Assembly (NCBI RefSeq): GCF_009604425.1
Contig: NZ_WEGI01000001.1
Location: forward strand, 62,001-126,000
From: Nocardia aurantia
GTDB lineage: Bacteria; Actinomycetota; Actinomycetes; Mycobacteriales; Mycobacteriaceae
Direction of reading: 5' to 3'
DNA length: 64,000 bases
Shown one piece after another: positions 8,739 through 19,190 of this stretch (position 1 is its first letter; each line of letters opens with the position of its first letter). Made by a program: the position numbers and the translations under genes. A model generated the notes under the pieces. The model was not told where the DNA came from. It did no database searches and saw nothing but the letters and a program-made list of their open reading frames with translations.

Positions 8739-9704
8739 TCAGGCGCGGCGGCGGCGCGCGATGTCGGCCAGCACCACTCCGGCGGCGACGGAGGCGTTCA
8801 GCGACTCCACCGGTCCGGCCATCGGGATGCTGAGAATGCTGTCGCAGGTCTCCCGGACCAGCCGCGACAGTCCCTTGCCCTCGGAGCCGACCACCACGAC
8901 CGTCGGTGCGCTGCCGTCGAATTCGTCCAAGCTGGTGTCGCCACCGGCGTCCAGACCGACCACCTGCAGCCCGGCGGCGGCCCATTCCTTCAGCGTGCGA
9001 GTGAGATTCGTCGCGCGCGCGACCGGGAGCCGGGCCGCGGCGCCGGCGCTGGTGCGCCAGGCCACCGCGGTCACGCTGGCGCTGCGCCGCTGCGGGATGA
9101 GCACCCCGTGCCCGCCGAAGGCCGCCACCGATCGGATCACCGCGCCGAGGTTGCGCGGATCGGAGATGTTGTCCAGGGCCACCAGCAGTGGGGGAGTGCC
9201 GGAGCGCAAGGCGGATTCGAGCAGATCCTGCGGATGCTGATACCGGTACGGCGGCACCTGCAGTGCGAGACCCTGGTGTAAACCGTTGCTGCTCATGCGA
9301 TCCAGGTCGCCGCGCGGCACCTCGAGAATCGAGATGCCCTCGTCCGCCGCGAGTTTCACCGATTCGGTGAGACGCTCGTCGTTCTCGGTGCCGACCGCCA
9401 CGTACAGCGCCGTCGCCGGTACGCCCGCGCGCAGGCATTCGACGACCGGATTGCGGCCGAGGACCAGTTCGGGACCGTCCTCCTGCTTGCGGCCGGCCGG
9501 CCGGCCGGTCCGGGAGCCCGCCTGGGCGGCCTGCTTGGCGGCCGCCGCGGCCCGCTTCGAGGCGGGATGTTTCGGTCGCATGTGCGCGGGCGGGGTCGCG
9601 CCCCTGCCCTCCAGACCACGCCGGCGTTGGCCGCCGGAACCGACGGTCGCGCCCTTCTTGCCGGTCTTGCGGATCGCGCCCTTGCGCTGGGAGTTGCCTG
9701 CCAT
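8739..9704 (-). CDS. rlmB: 23S rRNA (guanosine-2'-O)-methyltransferase RlmB (TrmH/SpoU family)
   Basis: A 321-residue SPOUT methyltransferase. The first 80 residues are basic and low-complexity (Lys/Arg/Ala/Gly), as in actinobacterial homologues. An RNA-binding L30-like domain follows, then the three SpoU motifs: [17 protein letters not shown] (motif 1), [13 protein letters not shown] (motif 2) and [18 protein letters not shown] (motif 3, the knot and SAM site). It would methylate the ribose of a guanosine in 23S rRNA. Its ATG directly abuts the cysS stop (TAGATG), so it is translated as the last gene of the carD-ispD-ispF-cysS-rlmB run, as with Rv3579c. Confidence 0.9.
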   Translation of the reverse strand: MAGNSQRKGAIRKTGKKGATVGSGGQRRRGLEGRGATPPAHMRPKHPASKRAAAAAKQAAQAGSRTGRPAGRKQEDGPELVLGRNPVVECLRAGVPATALYVAVGTENDERLTESVKLAADEGISILEVPRGDLDRMSSNGLHQGLALQVPPYRYQHPQDLLESALRSGTPPLLVALDNISDPRNLGAVIRSVAAFGGHGVLIPQRRSASVTAVAWRTSAGAAARLPVARATNLTRTLKEWAAAGLQVVGLDAGGDTSLDEFDGSAPTVVVVGSEGKGLSRLVRETCDSILSIPMAGPVESLNASVAAGVVLADIARRRRA

Positions 9705-11102
9705 CTAGATCCCCTCCTGTTTGCCGAGTGCCCATTCCGGGCCGCTCGGGGTGTCGGTGACCTCGATGCCGGCCGCTTTCAGCCGATCTCGCACGGCATC
9801 GGCGGTGGCCCAGTCCTTGTCGGCGCGCGCCTGCTGCCGCCGCCGCAGTTCCGCCCGGATCAGTACATCCAGCGCGTCCAGCGCCACCGAGGAATCCGGC
9901 GGGGCGACCCAGTGCGGATCCAGCGGGTCGACGCCGAGAATGCCCAGCATGGCCCGGACCTGACCGGCCAGTTCCCGGGCGGTGTCGATGGCGCCGGAGC
10001 CGAGCGCGGTGTTGCCCTCGTGCACCACTCGATGAATCTCCGCCAGCGCCTTGGGAATTCCGAGGTTGTCGTCGAGCGCCTCGGCGAAGGCGTCGGTCCA
10101 TTTGCCGACCGTGATCTCACCGCTGCGTTCCACCACACGCTGTACGAACGCCTCGAGCCGCTGATAGGTCGCGGCGGCATCGCGCAGCGCCTGATCCGAA
10201 TACTCCAGCATGGAGCTGAAATGCGCGCTGCCGAGGTAGTACCGCAGTTCGACGGCCCGCACCTGCTTCAGCACATTGGGCACGGACAGCGTGTTGCCCA
10301 GCGATTTGGACATCTTCTCGCCGCCCAGGGTCACCCAGCCGTTGTGCAGCCAGTACCGGGCGAATCCGTCCCCGGCCGCACGCGACTGGGCGATCTCGTT
10401 CTCGTGGTGCGGGAACACCAGATCCATACCGCCGCAATGGATGTCGAATTCGGCGCCGAGATAGAACTCGGCCATCGCGGAGCATTCCAGATGCCAGCCG
10501 GGCCGGCCCGGACCCCAGGGCGAGGGCCAGGTGGGCTCGCCGGGTTTCGCGGCCTTCCAGAGCGTGAAGTCGCGCGGGTCGCGCTTTCCTCTCCCCGCGC
10601 TCTCGCCCTGATGCACATCCTCGAGCCGATGTCCGGACAGCGAACCGTATTCCGGGTAGCTGCGGACGTCGAAGTAGACGTTGCCCTCGGACGCGTACGC
10701 GTGACCACGCTCGATCAACCGTTCCATCAGGTCGACCATCTGCGTGATGTGGCCGGTGGCACGGGGTTCCACCGAGGGCGGCAGCACGCCGAGCGCGTCG
10801 TAGGCGCGGTCGAAGGCGCGCTCGTGGGTCGCGGCCCACTCCCACCAGGGGCGGTCGTTGGCGGCGGCCTTGGTCAGAATCTTGTCGTCGATATCGGTGA
10901 CGTTGCGGACGAAGGCCACGTCGTAGCCGTTGGCGGCGAGCCAGCGCCGGAGCACGTCGAACGCGACTCCGCTGCGGACATGGCCGATATGGGGTTCGCC
11001 CTGCACGGTGGCGCCACACAGGTACACCGAAACGTGGCCGGGGACCAGGGGCGCGAAATCGCGCAGGGTCCGCGTCTCGGTGTCGAACAGGCGCAGAGTC
11101 AC
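9705..11102 (-). CDS. cysS: Cysteinyl-tRNA synthetase
   Basis: A 465-residue class I aminoacyl-tRNA synthetase. The HIGH motif appears in [11 protein letters not shown] near residue 36, and KMSKS in [11 protein letters not shown] near residue 265. The zinc-site residues are Cys in YLCGATVQ, Cys in HLECSAMA and His in VFPHHENE. The GTG start at 11102 ([12 protein letters not shown]) fits the family N-terminus and has AGGA about 9 bases upstream; longer in-frame readings reach into non-conserved sequence. It charges tRNA-Cys in the cytoplasm. It is followed without a gap by rlmB. Confidence 0.95.
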   Translation of the reverse strand: MTLRLFDTETRTLRDFAPLVPGHVSVYLCGATVQGEPHIGHVRSGVAFDVLRRWLAANGYDVAFVRNVTDIDDKILTKAAANDRPWWEWAATHERAFDRAYDALGVLPPSVEPRATGHITQMVDLMERLIERGHAYASEGNVYFDVRSYPEYGSLSGHRLEDVHQGESAGRGKRDPRDFTLWKAAKPGEPTWPSPWGPGRPGWHLECSAMAEFYLGAEFDIHCGGMDLVFPHHENEIAQSRAAGDGFARYWLHNGWVTLGGEKMSKSLGNTLSVPNVLKQVRAVELRYYLGSAHFSSMLEYSDQALRDAAATYQRLEAFVQRVVERSGEITVGKWTDAFAEALDDNLGIPKALAEIHRVVHEGNTALGSGAIDTARELAGQVRAMLGILGVDPLDPHWVAPPDSSVALDALDVLIRAELRRRQQARADKDWATADAVRDRLKAAGIEVTDTPSGPEWALGKQEGI

Positions 11103-11250
11103 GACAGGCCATCCTACTGTGAGGTTTTTCCAAGAGAACCGGTGGAGGGGTTTTGTCAAGTATCGCGAAGGCGCCGTTGCCGGCGCCGCGGCGGGGGCGG
11201 CCGGAAGCGGGCCGCGAACACCATCGGCAGCGCGGCGCGCCCCTTCGGAA

Positions 11251-11763
11251 CTACGCTCGCGCCGCCTGGCTACAGCGATACAGCAGCGCGGTGGCGATCG
11301 CCGCCACACCCTCGCCGCGACCCGTCAGACCGAGGCCGTCGGTGGTGGTCCCGGACACCGAGACCGGTGCGCCCAGCAGTTCGCCGAGCACCCGCTGCGC
11401 CTCGGCGCGGCGCGGGCCGATCTTCGGCCGATTCCCGATGACCTGGACGGCCGCGTTGACGACCGAGAACCCGGACTCACCGAGCAGTCGCACAACCTCT
11501 TTCAGCATGGCCGCGCCGGATACGCCGGCCCATTCCGGCCGGCCCACACCGAACACCGCGCCGACATCGCCGAGTCCGGCGGCCGAGAGCAGCGCGTCGC
11601 AGAGCGCGTGCGCGGCCACGTCGCCGTCGGAGTGTCCGGCGCAGCCGTCGGCGTCGTCGAACAGCAGGCCCGCCATCCAGCAGGGCCGGCCGGACTCGAC
11701 GGGATGCACGTCGGTGCCGAGCCCGACCCGCATGTCCGGGGCGGTGTTCGCGGGGGAGTTCAC
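11251..11763 (-). CDS. ispF: 2-C-methyl-D-erythritol 2,4-cyclodiphosphate synthase
   Basis: A 170-residue enzyme of the MEP isoprenoid pathway. It forms the cyclodiphosphate from CDP-methylerythritol phosphate. The zinc ligands are visible in VGLGTDVHP (Asp, His) and in [13 protein letters not shown] (His). The substrate loop [14 protein letters not shown] is near the C-terminus. The GTG start at 11763 overlaps the ispD stop in a GTGA, which argues for coupled translation. The ispD-ispF pair is as in Rv3582c-Rv3581c. Confidence 0.94.
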   Translation of the reverse strand: MNSPANTAPDMRVGLGTDVHPVESGRPCWMAGLLFDDADGCAGHSDGDVAAHALCDALLSAAGLGDVGAVFGVGRPEWAGVSGAAMLKEVVRLLGESGFSVVNAAVQVIGNRPKIGPRRAEAQRVLGELLGAPVSVSGTTTDGLGLTGRGEGVAAIATALLYRCSQAARA

Positions 11764-12482
11764 CGGACCACCGCCTCGGGGCCGGCGCACAGGGTGCGGG
11801 CCAGATGCAGATCCAGCGGTGTGGTGATCTTGAAGGCCCGGGCGTCGCCGGCGATCACGCGGACCGGGACGCCGAGCAGCTCGACCAGTCCGGCGTCGTC
11901 GGTAATCGTGGGACGGTCGTTATCTTCGCCGGGCGTGTCGAGCAGGGCGTGTGCCTTCCGCAGCAGCCCGACCTCGAAGCCCTGCGGGGTCTGGACCGCG
12001 CGCAACAGGGTGCGATCGGGGGTGCCGGTCACCGCACCGGCCGGATCGATCGACTTGATCGTGTCGGTCACCGGCAGGCCGGGCACGACCGCGGGATGAC
12101 CGGCGCGTAGCTCGGCCACCACCCGGGCGGTCAGATCCGGCGGCGTCAGGGCGCGGGCGGCGTCGTGTACCAGCACGTGGGTGGCCTCGGGCGCGGCGGC
12201 GAGGCCGGCGCGGACCGAGTCGGTGCGCTCGGCACCGCCGGCCACCACGCTGATCGGCACCGCACCGACCGGGACCAGGGCACGAGTGGTATCGATGAGG
12301 TCGGCGGGCACCATGATCACGATGTGGTCGACGACCCCGGACGCGATCAAACCGTCTGTTGCGAGGGCGAGCATGGTACTGCCGCCGATCTCGACGAACG
12401 CCTTGGGCAGCCCTTCGCCCAAACGCACGCCTCGACCGGCGGCAGGTACCAACGCCACGACACGAACGTGTGGCGTGTTCAC
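11760..12482 (-). CDS. ispD: 2-C-methyl-D-erythritol 4-phosphate cytidylyltransferase
   Basis: A 240-residue nucleotidyltransferase. The CTP-binding N-terminus [20 protein letters not shown] carries the conserved Arg and Lys. Later blocks are [13 protein letters not shown] and [10 protein letters not shown] (the substrate Asp and Arg). It makes CDP-methylerythritol in the MEP pathway. The GTG start at 12482 lies only 2 bases beyond the carD stop, so it reads as the second gene of the carD transcript. It overlaps ispF by 4 bases. Confidence 0.94.
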   Translation of the reverse strand: MNTPHVRVVALVPAAGRGVRLGEGLPKAFVEIGGSTMLALATDGLIASGVVDHIVIMVPADLIDTTRALVPVGAVPISVVAGGAERTDSVRAGLAAAPEATHVLVHDAARALTPPDLTARVVAELRAGHPAVVPGLPVTDTIKSIDPAGAVTGTPDRTLLRAVQTPQGFEVGLLRKAHALLDTPGEDNDRPTITDDAGLVELLGVPVRVIAGDARAFKITTPLDLHLARTLCAGPEAVVR

Positions 12483-12484
12483 GA

Positions 12485-13003
<519 letters not shown>

Positions 13004-13242
13004 TTAACATGCGACTCGGTAACGGCGCGATCAACGACGCAGGTCAGGGCCACAACAGCAGGGCCCTGGGGGTTGACAGAACGGGCGTCGTGTGCATCTC
13101 GTTGTGCGAGAAAGGGTTACGGGCGAGTAGGAGTGACGCGCAACACTGCCCGGGGTCGGCGCGGCGGGTGGGGACAGGACTACTACGCTCCCTACTACTA
13201 CTCTCCATCGTGGAGTGAGCCGGTCGACATGGAGGACATCCC

Positions 13243-13917
13243 GTGACTGCCCTGAAAGCCACCACCGCTGTTGCCGCACTCGCCGCCGGTGCGGCGCTCG
13301 TGTTGTCGGGTTGCGGCGCCGGTCAGCTCTCGCAGACGGCGTCCCAGGTCGCCGCCGTCAACGGCAACAGCGCGAACGTGGGCAAGGTCTCGTTGCGCAA
13401 TGTCCGAATCCTGCTGCCCGCCGCGGAGGATTACACGAACGCCAAGGGCGGCAAGGCGGTTCTCGCCTTCAGCGCGATCAACGGCGGGGCGGCCGCCCCC
13501 GACGAGCTCACCAGCATCACCACCGACCTCGGCGCGGTGCGCATCTCCCCGGCCGCCCCCGAACTGCCGCCACTGCAGACCCTCGTCGCCGCGGGCCCGC
13601 AGGCCGGCCACGCCGCGACCCCGGCCGCGAGCTCCAGCGCCCCGGCCACCCCGACCGCCGGCGCCGCGGCGAGCAGCACCCCGGCTACCGCCTCGAGTAC
13701 CCCGGCCGGCAGCGGCGCGGCCGCGGCGGGCAAGCCGTCCGCCGAGCCGAACACCGAGAACAAGACGGTCCTGGTCGAGATCACCGGCCTCACCAAGGAC
13801 ATCACCCCCGGCCTGACCTACCCGGTCACCTTCAACTTCAAGGACAACGGCACGGTCCTGGTGAACGTTCCGGTCGACGCCGGATCGAACAGCGAGCAGG
13901 CCGCCGAACACCACTGA
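13243..13917 (+). CDS. lpqE: LpqE-like lipoprotein
   Basis: A 224-residue exported lipoprotein. The signal peptide ends in the lipobox LSGC (Cys about 24). A folded domain follows to about residue 115, then a 50-residue Ala/Pro/Ser/Thr-rich linker, then a short beta-rich tail containing [14 protein letters not shown]. The GTG start has GGAGG 7 bases upstream. Position between carD and radA, divergent from carD, matches Rv3584 (lpqE). The molecular role is not known to me. A short hairpin at 13945-13963 lies just after the stop. Confidence 0.85.
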   Translation: MTALKATTAVAALAAGAALVLSGCGAGQLSQTASQVAAVNGNSANVGKVSLRNVRILLPAAEDYTNAKGGKAVLAFSAINGGAAAPDELTSITTDLGAVRISPAAPELPPLQTLVAAGPQAGHAATPAASSSAPATPTAGAAASSTPATASSTPAGSGAAAAGKPSAEPNTENKTVLVEITGLTKDITPGLTYPVTFNFKDNGTVLVNVPVDAGSNSEQAAEHH

Positions 13918-13944
13918 GCGGCGCTTTCCGGCCCCGCACCGATC

Positions 13945-13963
13945 GGCGCTCCCGACGAGCGCC
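13945..13963 (+). terminator. Possible short terminator hairpin after lpqE
   Basis: GGCGCTC and GAGCGCC form a 7-bp stem with a 5-base loop, 28 bases after the lpqE stop and 49 bases before radA. There is no T-tract, so it may equally be a pause or stability element. Confidence 0.4.
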
Positions 13964-14011
13964 GGGCGGCGGGAGCCGAATCTGTCGGATCCACCGCCTA
14001 GGCTGCCTGCC

Positions 14012-15418
14012 GTGGCCAAGGTGAAATCGCTGTTCCGGTGTTCCGCGTGCAGTCACGAGGTTGCCAAATGGGTGGGCAGATGTCCCGCGTGCGGGGCGTG
14101 GGGGGCCATCGAGGAGTCCGCGGCGGCGCCCTCGACCCCGGCGGGTGCGCCCGCGGGCAGGCGTGCGCTGCTGCCGTCCACCGCGGCCGCCCCGCTGTCG
14201 ATGATCGATTCCCAGCACACCCGGGCGCGTCCGACCGGTGTCTCCGAACTCGACCGGGTGCTCGGCGGCGGCATCGTGGCCGGTTCGGTGGTGCTGCTGT
14301 CCGGTGAGCCCGGGGTGGGCAAGTCGACGCTGCTGCTCGAGGTGGCCCATCAGTGGGCCCGCCGGCACGACGAGCGCGCGCTGTACGTGACGGCCGAGGA
14401 ATCGGCCGGTCAGGTGCGGCTGCGCGCCGACCGCACCGGGGCCGTGCACGAGCGGGTCTACCTCGCCGCCGAATCCGATCTCGCCACCGTGCTCGGGCAT
14501 GTCGAGCAGGTACGGCCGACGCTGCTGGTGGTCGACTCGGTGCAGACCATGCTGGCCGCCGACGCGGACGGGGTGATCGGCGGTGTCACCCAGGTGCGCA
14601 CGGTCACCGCGGCGCTCACCTCGCTGGCCAAGGCCAGCGGTATCGCCGTGCTGCTGGTCGGCCACGTCACCAAGGACGGCAACGTCGCGGGCCCGCGCAC
14701 GCTGGAGCACCTCGTCGACGTGGTGTTGCAGTTCGAGGGCGACAAACACTCCACGCTGCGCATGGTCCGCGGCGTGAAGAACCGGTTCGGCAGCGCCGAC
14801 GAGGTCGGCTGCTTCGAACTGCACGAGGACGGCATCGTCTGCGTCTCCGATCCGTCCGGCCTGTTCCTGCACCACCGCACCGGCACTGTGCCCGGCACTG
14901 CCGTCACCGTCGCGATGGACGGCAAACGGCCGCTGCTCGGCGAGGTACAGGGCCTCACGGTGCACACCCAGGTGCCCGCGCCCCGGCGCGCGGTGTCCGG
15001 CCTGGACTACAACCGGGTGTCGATGGTGCTGGCCGTGCTCCAGAGTCGCTGCGGCGTCTACCTCGGCAAACACGACGTCTACGCGGCCACGGTCGGCGGT
15101 ATGCGGCTGACCGAACCGTCCGCCGACCTGGCGGTCGCGCTCGCCATCACCAGCGCGGTGCGCGACGCGCCGCTGCGCGAGGGCATGGTCATCCTCGGCG
15201 AGGTCGGCCTGGCCGGTGAGGTGCGGCCGGTCACCGGGTTGCGGCGGCGGCTGGCCGAGGCCGAACGGCTCGGTTTCACCGAGGCGCTGGTACCGCCGGG
15301 TCTCGACCGGACGGGTCTGTCGATCACCGTCCGGGAGGCCGTGAGCGTGCGGTCCGCACTGGCCCTCAGCGGCCTGCCGAAGCGGTCCGCCGAATCGTAT
15401 GTGGAGGCCGTCGACTAG
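14012..15418 (+). CDS. radA: DNA repair protein RadA
   Basis: A 468-residue RecA-related helicase that promotes branch migration in recombination. The C4 zinc finger [19 protein letters not shown] is at residues 9-27. Walker A (GEPGVGKST) is near 98, the RadA-specific KNRFG near 256, and the C-terminal Lon-like domain near 300-450. The start is GTG. In mycobacteria radA is followed by disA, whose product binds and inhibits RadA. Here the next gene, on the opposite strand, ends only 5 bases after the radA stop, so disA is absent from this position. Confidence 0.95.
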   Translation: MAKVKSLFRCSACSHEVAKWVGRCPACGAWGAIEESAAAPSTPAGAPAGRRALLPSTAAAPLSMIDSQHTRARPTGVSELDRVLGGGIVAGSVVLLSGEPGVGKSTLLLEVAHQWARRHDERALYVTAEESAGQVRLRADRTGAVHERVYLAAESDLATVLGHVEQVRPTLLVVDSVQTMLAADADGVIGGVTQVRTVTAALTSLAKASGIAVLLVGHVTKDGNVAGPRTLEHLVDVVLQFEGDKHSTLRMVRGVKNRFGSADEVGCFELHEDGIVCVSDPSGLFLHHRTGTVPGTAVTVAMDGKRPLLGEVQGLTVHTQVPAPRRAVSGLDYNRVSMVLAVLQSRCGVYLGKHDVYAATVGGMRLTEPSADLAVALAITSAVRDAPLREGMVILGEVGLAGEVRPVTGLRRRLAEAERLGFTEALVPPGLDRTGLSITVREAVSVRSALALSGLPKRSAESYVEAVD

Positions 15419-15423
15419 CGGCC

Positions 15424-16110
15424 TCAGGCGATGTTGAAGGTCTCCGGAGCGCTGCGGATCGAGCCGAACTGCGCCACCACGGCGTAGGCGCCCGGCGGCA
15501 CCGGCACGCGCTGCCCGGCGCAGCTGGGCTGCGAGGTCGTGCCCGACCAGGTCAGAGTGAAGGCGGCCTGCTGACCGGCGGCCAGCGCCCGCACATCGGC
15601 CGGTCCGCCGGTGTCGCAGTCGGTGTTCGACCACAGCCGATGCTGGCCGTCCAGCGACTGCACCGACACCTGCTGCAGTCCGGATCCGACGTCGCGCTGG
15701 CAGGAGGCGGTCGAGATGTTGGTGATGACGATGCCGAACACCGGCTGCTCACCCGGCTTGTAGGTGGGCCGCCCGACGCTGAGCTTCACCGCCAGCGACT
15801 GGTCGGCGCAGGAGGCCGGCGAACCGCTGGCGAGCACGTTGGTGGTCGCCGCGGCCGCCTTCGAGACACTGGGATCGGCGGTGCCGGGGGGTGTTTCGGC
15901 GGCCGCCGCGGTCGTGGAACCGGTGACCTTGGCCGCTGTCGCGGTGCTGGAGGTCGCGGCCCGGGGCGCCTTCTTACCGGGGGTGCCGCCACGCACCACC
16001 GTGAACGCCAGCCAGATCGCCAGTGCGAGGGCCAGTACCAGCGCGGCGATGGCGAGCAGGCGGCGGCGCCAGTAGATCTCCGGCGGCAGCGGTCCATTCG
16101 GTTCCAGCAC
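15424..16110 (-). CDS. Single-pass membrane protein with extracellular beta domain (Rv3587c-like)
   Basis: A 228-residue protein with one N-terminal transmembrane helix (about residues 16-40) after a short cytoplasmic head containing EIYWRRR. A 60-residue Ala/Thr/Ser linker follows, then a C-terminal domain of about 130 residues. That domain has paired cysteines (SCADQ, SCQRD, DCDTGG, SCAGQ) and an Ig-like strand pattern. Position between radA and the carbonic anhydrase matches Rv3587c. The function is unknown; an envelope role is inferred from topology. The start is GTG. Confidence 0.75.
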   Translation of the reverse strand: MLEPNGPLPPEIYWRRRLLAIAALVLALALAIWLAFTVVRGGTPGKKAPRAATSSTATAAKVTGSTTAAAAETPPGTADPSVSKAAAATTNVLASGSPASCADQSLAVKLSVGRPTYKPGEQPVFGIVITNISTASCQRDVGSGLQQVSVQSLDGQHRLWSNTDCDTGGPADVRALAAGQQAAFTLTWSGTTSQPSCAGQRVPVPPGAYAVVAQFGSIRSAPETFNIA

Positions 16111-16232
16111 GCAACAAAGGTAAGGGCAGCACCGAGCCCGCCCGGTTCACGTATCCGGCGTGTCGGGTGGTCGCGGTGGCGCCGACCAGTGCGTTGCGGC
16201 CGAGCGGCGGCGGAGCCGCCCGGCCGGGCCGA

Positions 16233-16856
16233 TCAGACCGTTTCGCCGATGTTGCCGACCACCCGGTGCAGTTGCACCCGGCCGTCGGTCAGCTTGTAGG
16301 TGACGCACGCGATGGCGCATTCGCCGGTGGCGACCCGCTGCGAGATGGTCATCGACCGCTGCATCAGCAGGCGGCTGGTCTCCACCACGTGCCGTGCCTC
16401 CAGCTCGTCGACCTCGGACAGGCCCTCGCGCCGGCCGATCAGGATCGACGGGGTGACCCGCTCCACGAGACTGCGGATGAACCCGCCGGGCACGTCGCCG
16501 CCGTCGAGCGCGTCGATGGTGGCGCGCACCGCACCGCAGCTGTCGTGGCCGAGCACCACGATCAGCGGCACGTGCAGCACCTCGACGCCGTACTCGATGG
16601 AACCGAGCACCGAGGAGTCGATCACGTGACCGGCGGTGCGGACCACGAACATGTCGCCGAGTCCCTGGTCGAAGATGATCTCGGCCGCTACCCGGGAGTC
16701 GCCGCATCCGAACAGGATCGCGGAGGGCTGCTGTCCGCCGACCAACTTGGCTCGATCGGCCGCCCCTTGGCTGGGATGCTGGAGGGTGCCGTTCACGAAC
16801 CTTTCGTTGCCCTCGCGGAGGGCCTTCCAGGCACTGATCGGGTTCGAATGAGGCAT
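16233..16856 (-). CDS. canB: Beta-class carbonic anhydrase
   Basis: A 207-residue enzyme matching Rv3588c. The zinc ligands fall at the expected places: Cys51 and Asp53 in FGCGDSR, His104 and Cys107 in LGHDSCG. Asp53 also pairs with Arg55 in the pH-dependent open or closed site. It interconverts CO2 and bicarbonate in the cytoplasm. The start MPHSNPISAWKAL at 16856 aligns with the family; an ATG three codons earlier is possible. It is divergent from mutY, as in mycobacteria. Confidence 0.93.
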   Translation of the reverse strand: MPHSNPISAWKALREGNERFVNGTLQHPSQGAADRAKLVGGQQPSAILFGCGDSRVAAEIIFDQGLGDMFVVRTAGHVIDSSVLGSIEYGVEVLHVPLIVVLGHDSCGAVRATIDALDGGDVPGGFIRSLVERVTPSILIGRREGLSEVDELEARHVVETSRLLMQRSMTISQRVATGECAIACVTYKLTDGRVQLHRVVGNIGETV

Positions 16857-17033
16857 GCGTCCCATTTTCCATACGCTGCGGCCTACCGGCCAGTCACCCA
16901 AGTTACGGTCCCGCAACCGAGCACTCACGCCACGCCCGGGCCGCGGGGTGCGTTCGGCCCGGCACCGCCGCCGGTCGGCCGCGGGACATGCGGGAGAATC
17001 GGCCCGGTATCCGGGCCGGATCGCGCGGCCTGA

Positions 17034-17930
17034 ATGTTCCGCACGACACAGGATGGTGGGCCCGCGTTGGATTCGGACGTCTTGATCGACTGGTATCGGG
17101 AGACCGCGCGCGATCTCCCGTGGCGCCGGCCCGGTGTCACGGCGTGGCAGATCCTGATGAGCGAGATCATGCTGCAGCAGACCCCGGTGGTCCGGGTGGA
17201 GCCGATCTGGCGGGAATGGGTCGCCCGGTGGCCGGTGCCGTCGGCGATGGCCGCCGCGGCGCCGGGCGAGGTGCTGCGGGCCTGGGGAAAGCTGGGATAT
17301 CCGCGCCGCGCGCTGCGCCTGCACGAATGCGCGCGGGTGCTCGCCACCGAACACGGCGACGAGGTGCCCGACGATGTGGACGTCCTGCTGGGCCTGCCCG
17401 GGATCGGCGCCTACACCGCGCGGGCCGTCGCCTGTTTCGCCTACGGACAGCGAGTTCCGGTGGTGGACACCAACGTTCGCCGGGTGGTCGCCCGCGCGGT
17501 GCACGGCCGCGCCGAGGCGGGCAACCCCTCCAGCCGGGACCTGGCCGAGACCGAGGCCCTGCTGCCGATCCGGATCGATCGCGCCGCCACTTTCTCCGCG
17601 GCCCTGATGGAACTCGGCGCGACCGTCTGCACGGCCCGCACCCCGTCCTGCGACGGCTGTCCGCTGCCCAGTTGCGCCTGGGTGACCGCCGGCCGCCCGG
17701 TCTCCGAGGTGGTCCGCCGCGTCCAGAAGTACGAGGGCACCGACCGCCAGGCCCGCGGCCGCCTGCTGGACGTCCTGCGCGCCGCCTCCGGCCCGGTCGA
17801 ACAGGTCGCCCTCGACCTGGCCTGGACGCACGACCCCGGCCAGCGCACCCGCGCTCTGGACTCACTCCTGGTCGACGGCTTGATCGAGCAGACCCCCAAC
17901 GGCCTGTTCGCCCTGGCAGGGGAGGGCTAG
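17034..17930 (+). CDS. mutY: A/G-specific adenine glycosylase MutY
   Basis: A 298-residue base-excision repair enzyme. It removes adenine mispaired with 8-oxoguanine. The catalytic Glu lies in SEIMLQQTPV near residue 45. The helix-hairpin-helix LPGIGAYTARAV is followed by the catalytic Asp in VPVVDTNVRR. The iron-sulphur cysteines are in VCTARTPSCDGCPLPSC. The ATG at 17034 gives an N-terminus of family length but lacks a good ribosome site. A TTG at 17067, with AGGA some 13 bases upstream, is the alternative. Like the mycobacterial form it is short and lacks a full C-terminal NUDIX-like domain. Confidence 0.92.
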   Translation: MFRTTQDGGPALDSDVLIDWYRETARDLPWRRPGVTAWQILMSEIMLQQTPVVRVEPIWREWVARWPVPSAMAAAAPGEVLRAWGKLGYPRRALRLHECARVLATEHGDEVPDDVDVLLGLPGIGAYTARAVACFAYGQRVPVVDTNVRRVVARAVHGRAEAGNPSSRDLAETEALLPIRIDRAATFSAALMELGATVCTARTPSCDGCPLPSCAWVTAGRPVSEVVRRVQKYEGTDRQARGRLLDVLRAASGPVEQVALDLAWTHDPGQRTRALDSLLVDGLIEQTPNGLFALAGEG

Positions 17931-18311
17931 CGCCGCCCACCGCAACCGCGGCGATCGCCCGGTTCGGCTCGTATGCTCACCGAATCCGTGCCATCGCCCG
18001 CCGAACATTCGCGGTGACACGGCCTTCGGCGCGAGGACGGATATCCTGCGGTCGCCGGTCGCGAGTCGCCGATCACCTGCCCACCGGCCGGACGTCACCG
18101 ATCATGGTCGCGCCGTGGGCCGGATATGAGTGCACTGTGCTTCACACCGCAGACCGGGTGGTCGAGCGACTGCACGATCGAGACTCGGCCGATTGCCGTA
18201 TGTGCCGGGTCGCCAGGTCGTTTCGCGAGCGGTACTTCTCGGAACCGCAGCGACGAGTTGAAGTGACGCGTGCTGCGCCCGGAGGGCCATGGTGAGTGAA
18301 CGAATCGCGGC
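17931..18311. other. Gene-poor stretch between mutY and znuB
   Basis: 381 bases between the convergent mutY and zinc permease genes. A possible 63-codon plus-strand reading frame from ATG 18104 to 18295 has modest third-position GC and no ribosome site, so I do not call it. No convincing RNA gene or repeat is seen. Confidence 0.5.
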
Positions 18312-19190
18312 TCAGGCGGGGACGAGGGTTCGCCGGCGGTTCCGGCTGCGGGTGCCGACCAGGCGGCAGATCAGGTAGATCGTGAACGAGATCGCCGTGA
18401 TGAATGTGGATACCGGGACGCCGGGGGCCAGCGAGAGCAGGATGCCGCCGACGGCGGCGACCTCCGCGAACATCACGGCCAGCAGGGTGGCGCGCGCCGG
18501 GCTCGCTGTGATCCGGGCGGCGGCCGCGGCCGGGGTGATCAGCAGCGACAGGACCAGCAGCGCGCCGACGATCTGCACCCCGAACGCCGCGGTGACGCCG
18601 AGCAGCACCGCGAACACCACCGACAGCGCCCGCACCGGAACACCGCGGGCGATCGCCACTTCGGGATCGGTGCTGGCGAACAACAATGGGCGGTAGACGA
18701 CCGCCAGCACCAGCAGCACGCCCACGGTGCACGCGGCCAAGAGCCCGAGCCCGCCGTTGCCGACGCTCACCACCTGGCCGGTCAGCAGCGAGAACTTCGA
18801 ACCAGCCCGGCTCGGGCCGAGCCACAGGAACAGCACCGACAGGCCGAGCCCGAACGAGAGCACGACCGCGATCACCGAATCCCGTTCGCGCACTCTGGTA
18901 CCCAGCAGGCCGAACAACACCGCGGCCACCACCGATCCGGCGATGGCCCCCACACCCACGCCGATCCCGGCCAGCAACGCCGCCGCCGCGCCCGTCAGCG
19001 ACAGTTCGCTGGTGCCGTGCACCGCGAACGACATCTGCCGGCTGACGATCAGCGGCCCGATCATCCCGGCCAGCAGCCCCAGCAGCGCCGCCGCCAGCAC
19101 CGCCTGCTGGACGAAGTCGTAGGACAACAGATCCGCGGTGGTGTGGAAGTCGAACATCTCGGTGACGACCTCGGCGAGTTTGCCGCTCAC
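18312..19190 (-). CDS. znuB: Zinc ABC transporter permease (ZnuB/MntB family)
   Basis: A 292-residue protein with about eight hydrophobic helices and the ABC-3 permease pattern. Examples are GMIGPLIVSRQMSFAVHGTSELSLTGAA (coupling region) and VGALLVLSLLITPAAAAARIT near residue 210. It would form the membrane channel for metal ions delivered by the binding protein. It overlaps the end of the ATPase gene by 4 bases (the ATG at 19190 lies in an ATGA), so it is coupled to it. With the Zur-like box upstream of the operon, zinc is the likely substrate, though manganese is used by some relatives. Confidence 0.88.
   Translation of the reverse strand: MSGKLAEVVTEMFDFHTTADLLSYDFVQQAVLAAALLGLLAGMIGPLIVSRQMSFAVHGTSELSLTGAAAALLAGIGVGVGAIAGSVVAAVLFGLLGTRVRERDSVIAVVLSFGLGLSVLFLWLGPSRAGSKFSLLTGQVVSVGNGGLGLLAACTVGVLLVLAVVYRPLLFASTDPEVAIARGVPVRALSVVFAVLLGVTAAFGVQIVGALLVLSLLITPAAAAARITASPARATLLAVMFAEVAAVGGILLSLAPGVPVSTFITAISFTIYLICRLVGTRSRNRRRTLVPA

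Noticed and set aside
18104..18295. Possible 63-codon plus-strand gene with a CRMC motif after mutY
   Set aside because: No ribosome site, modest third-position GC compared with neighbours, and no recognisable family. Left uncalled.
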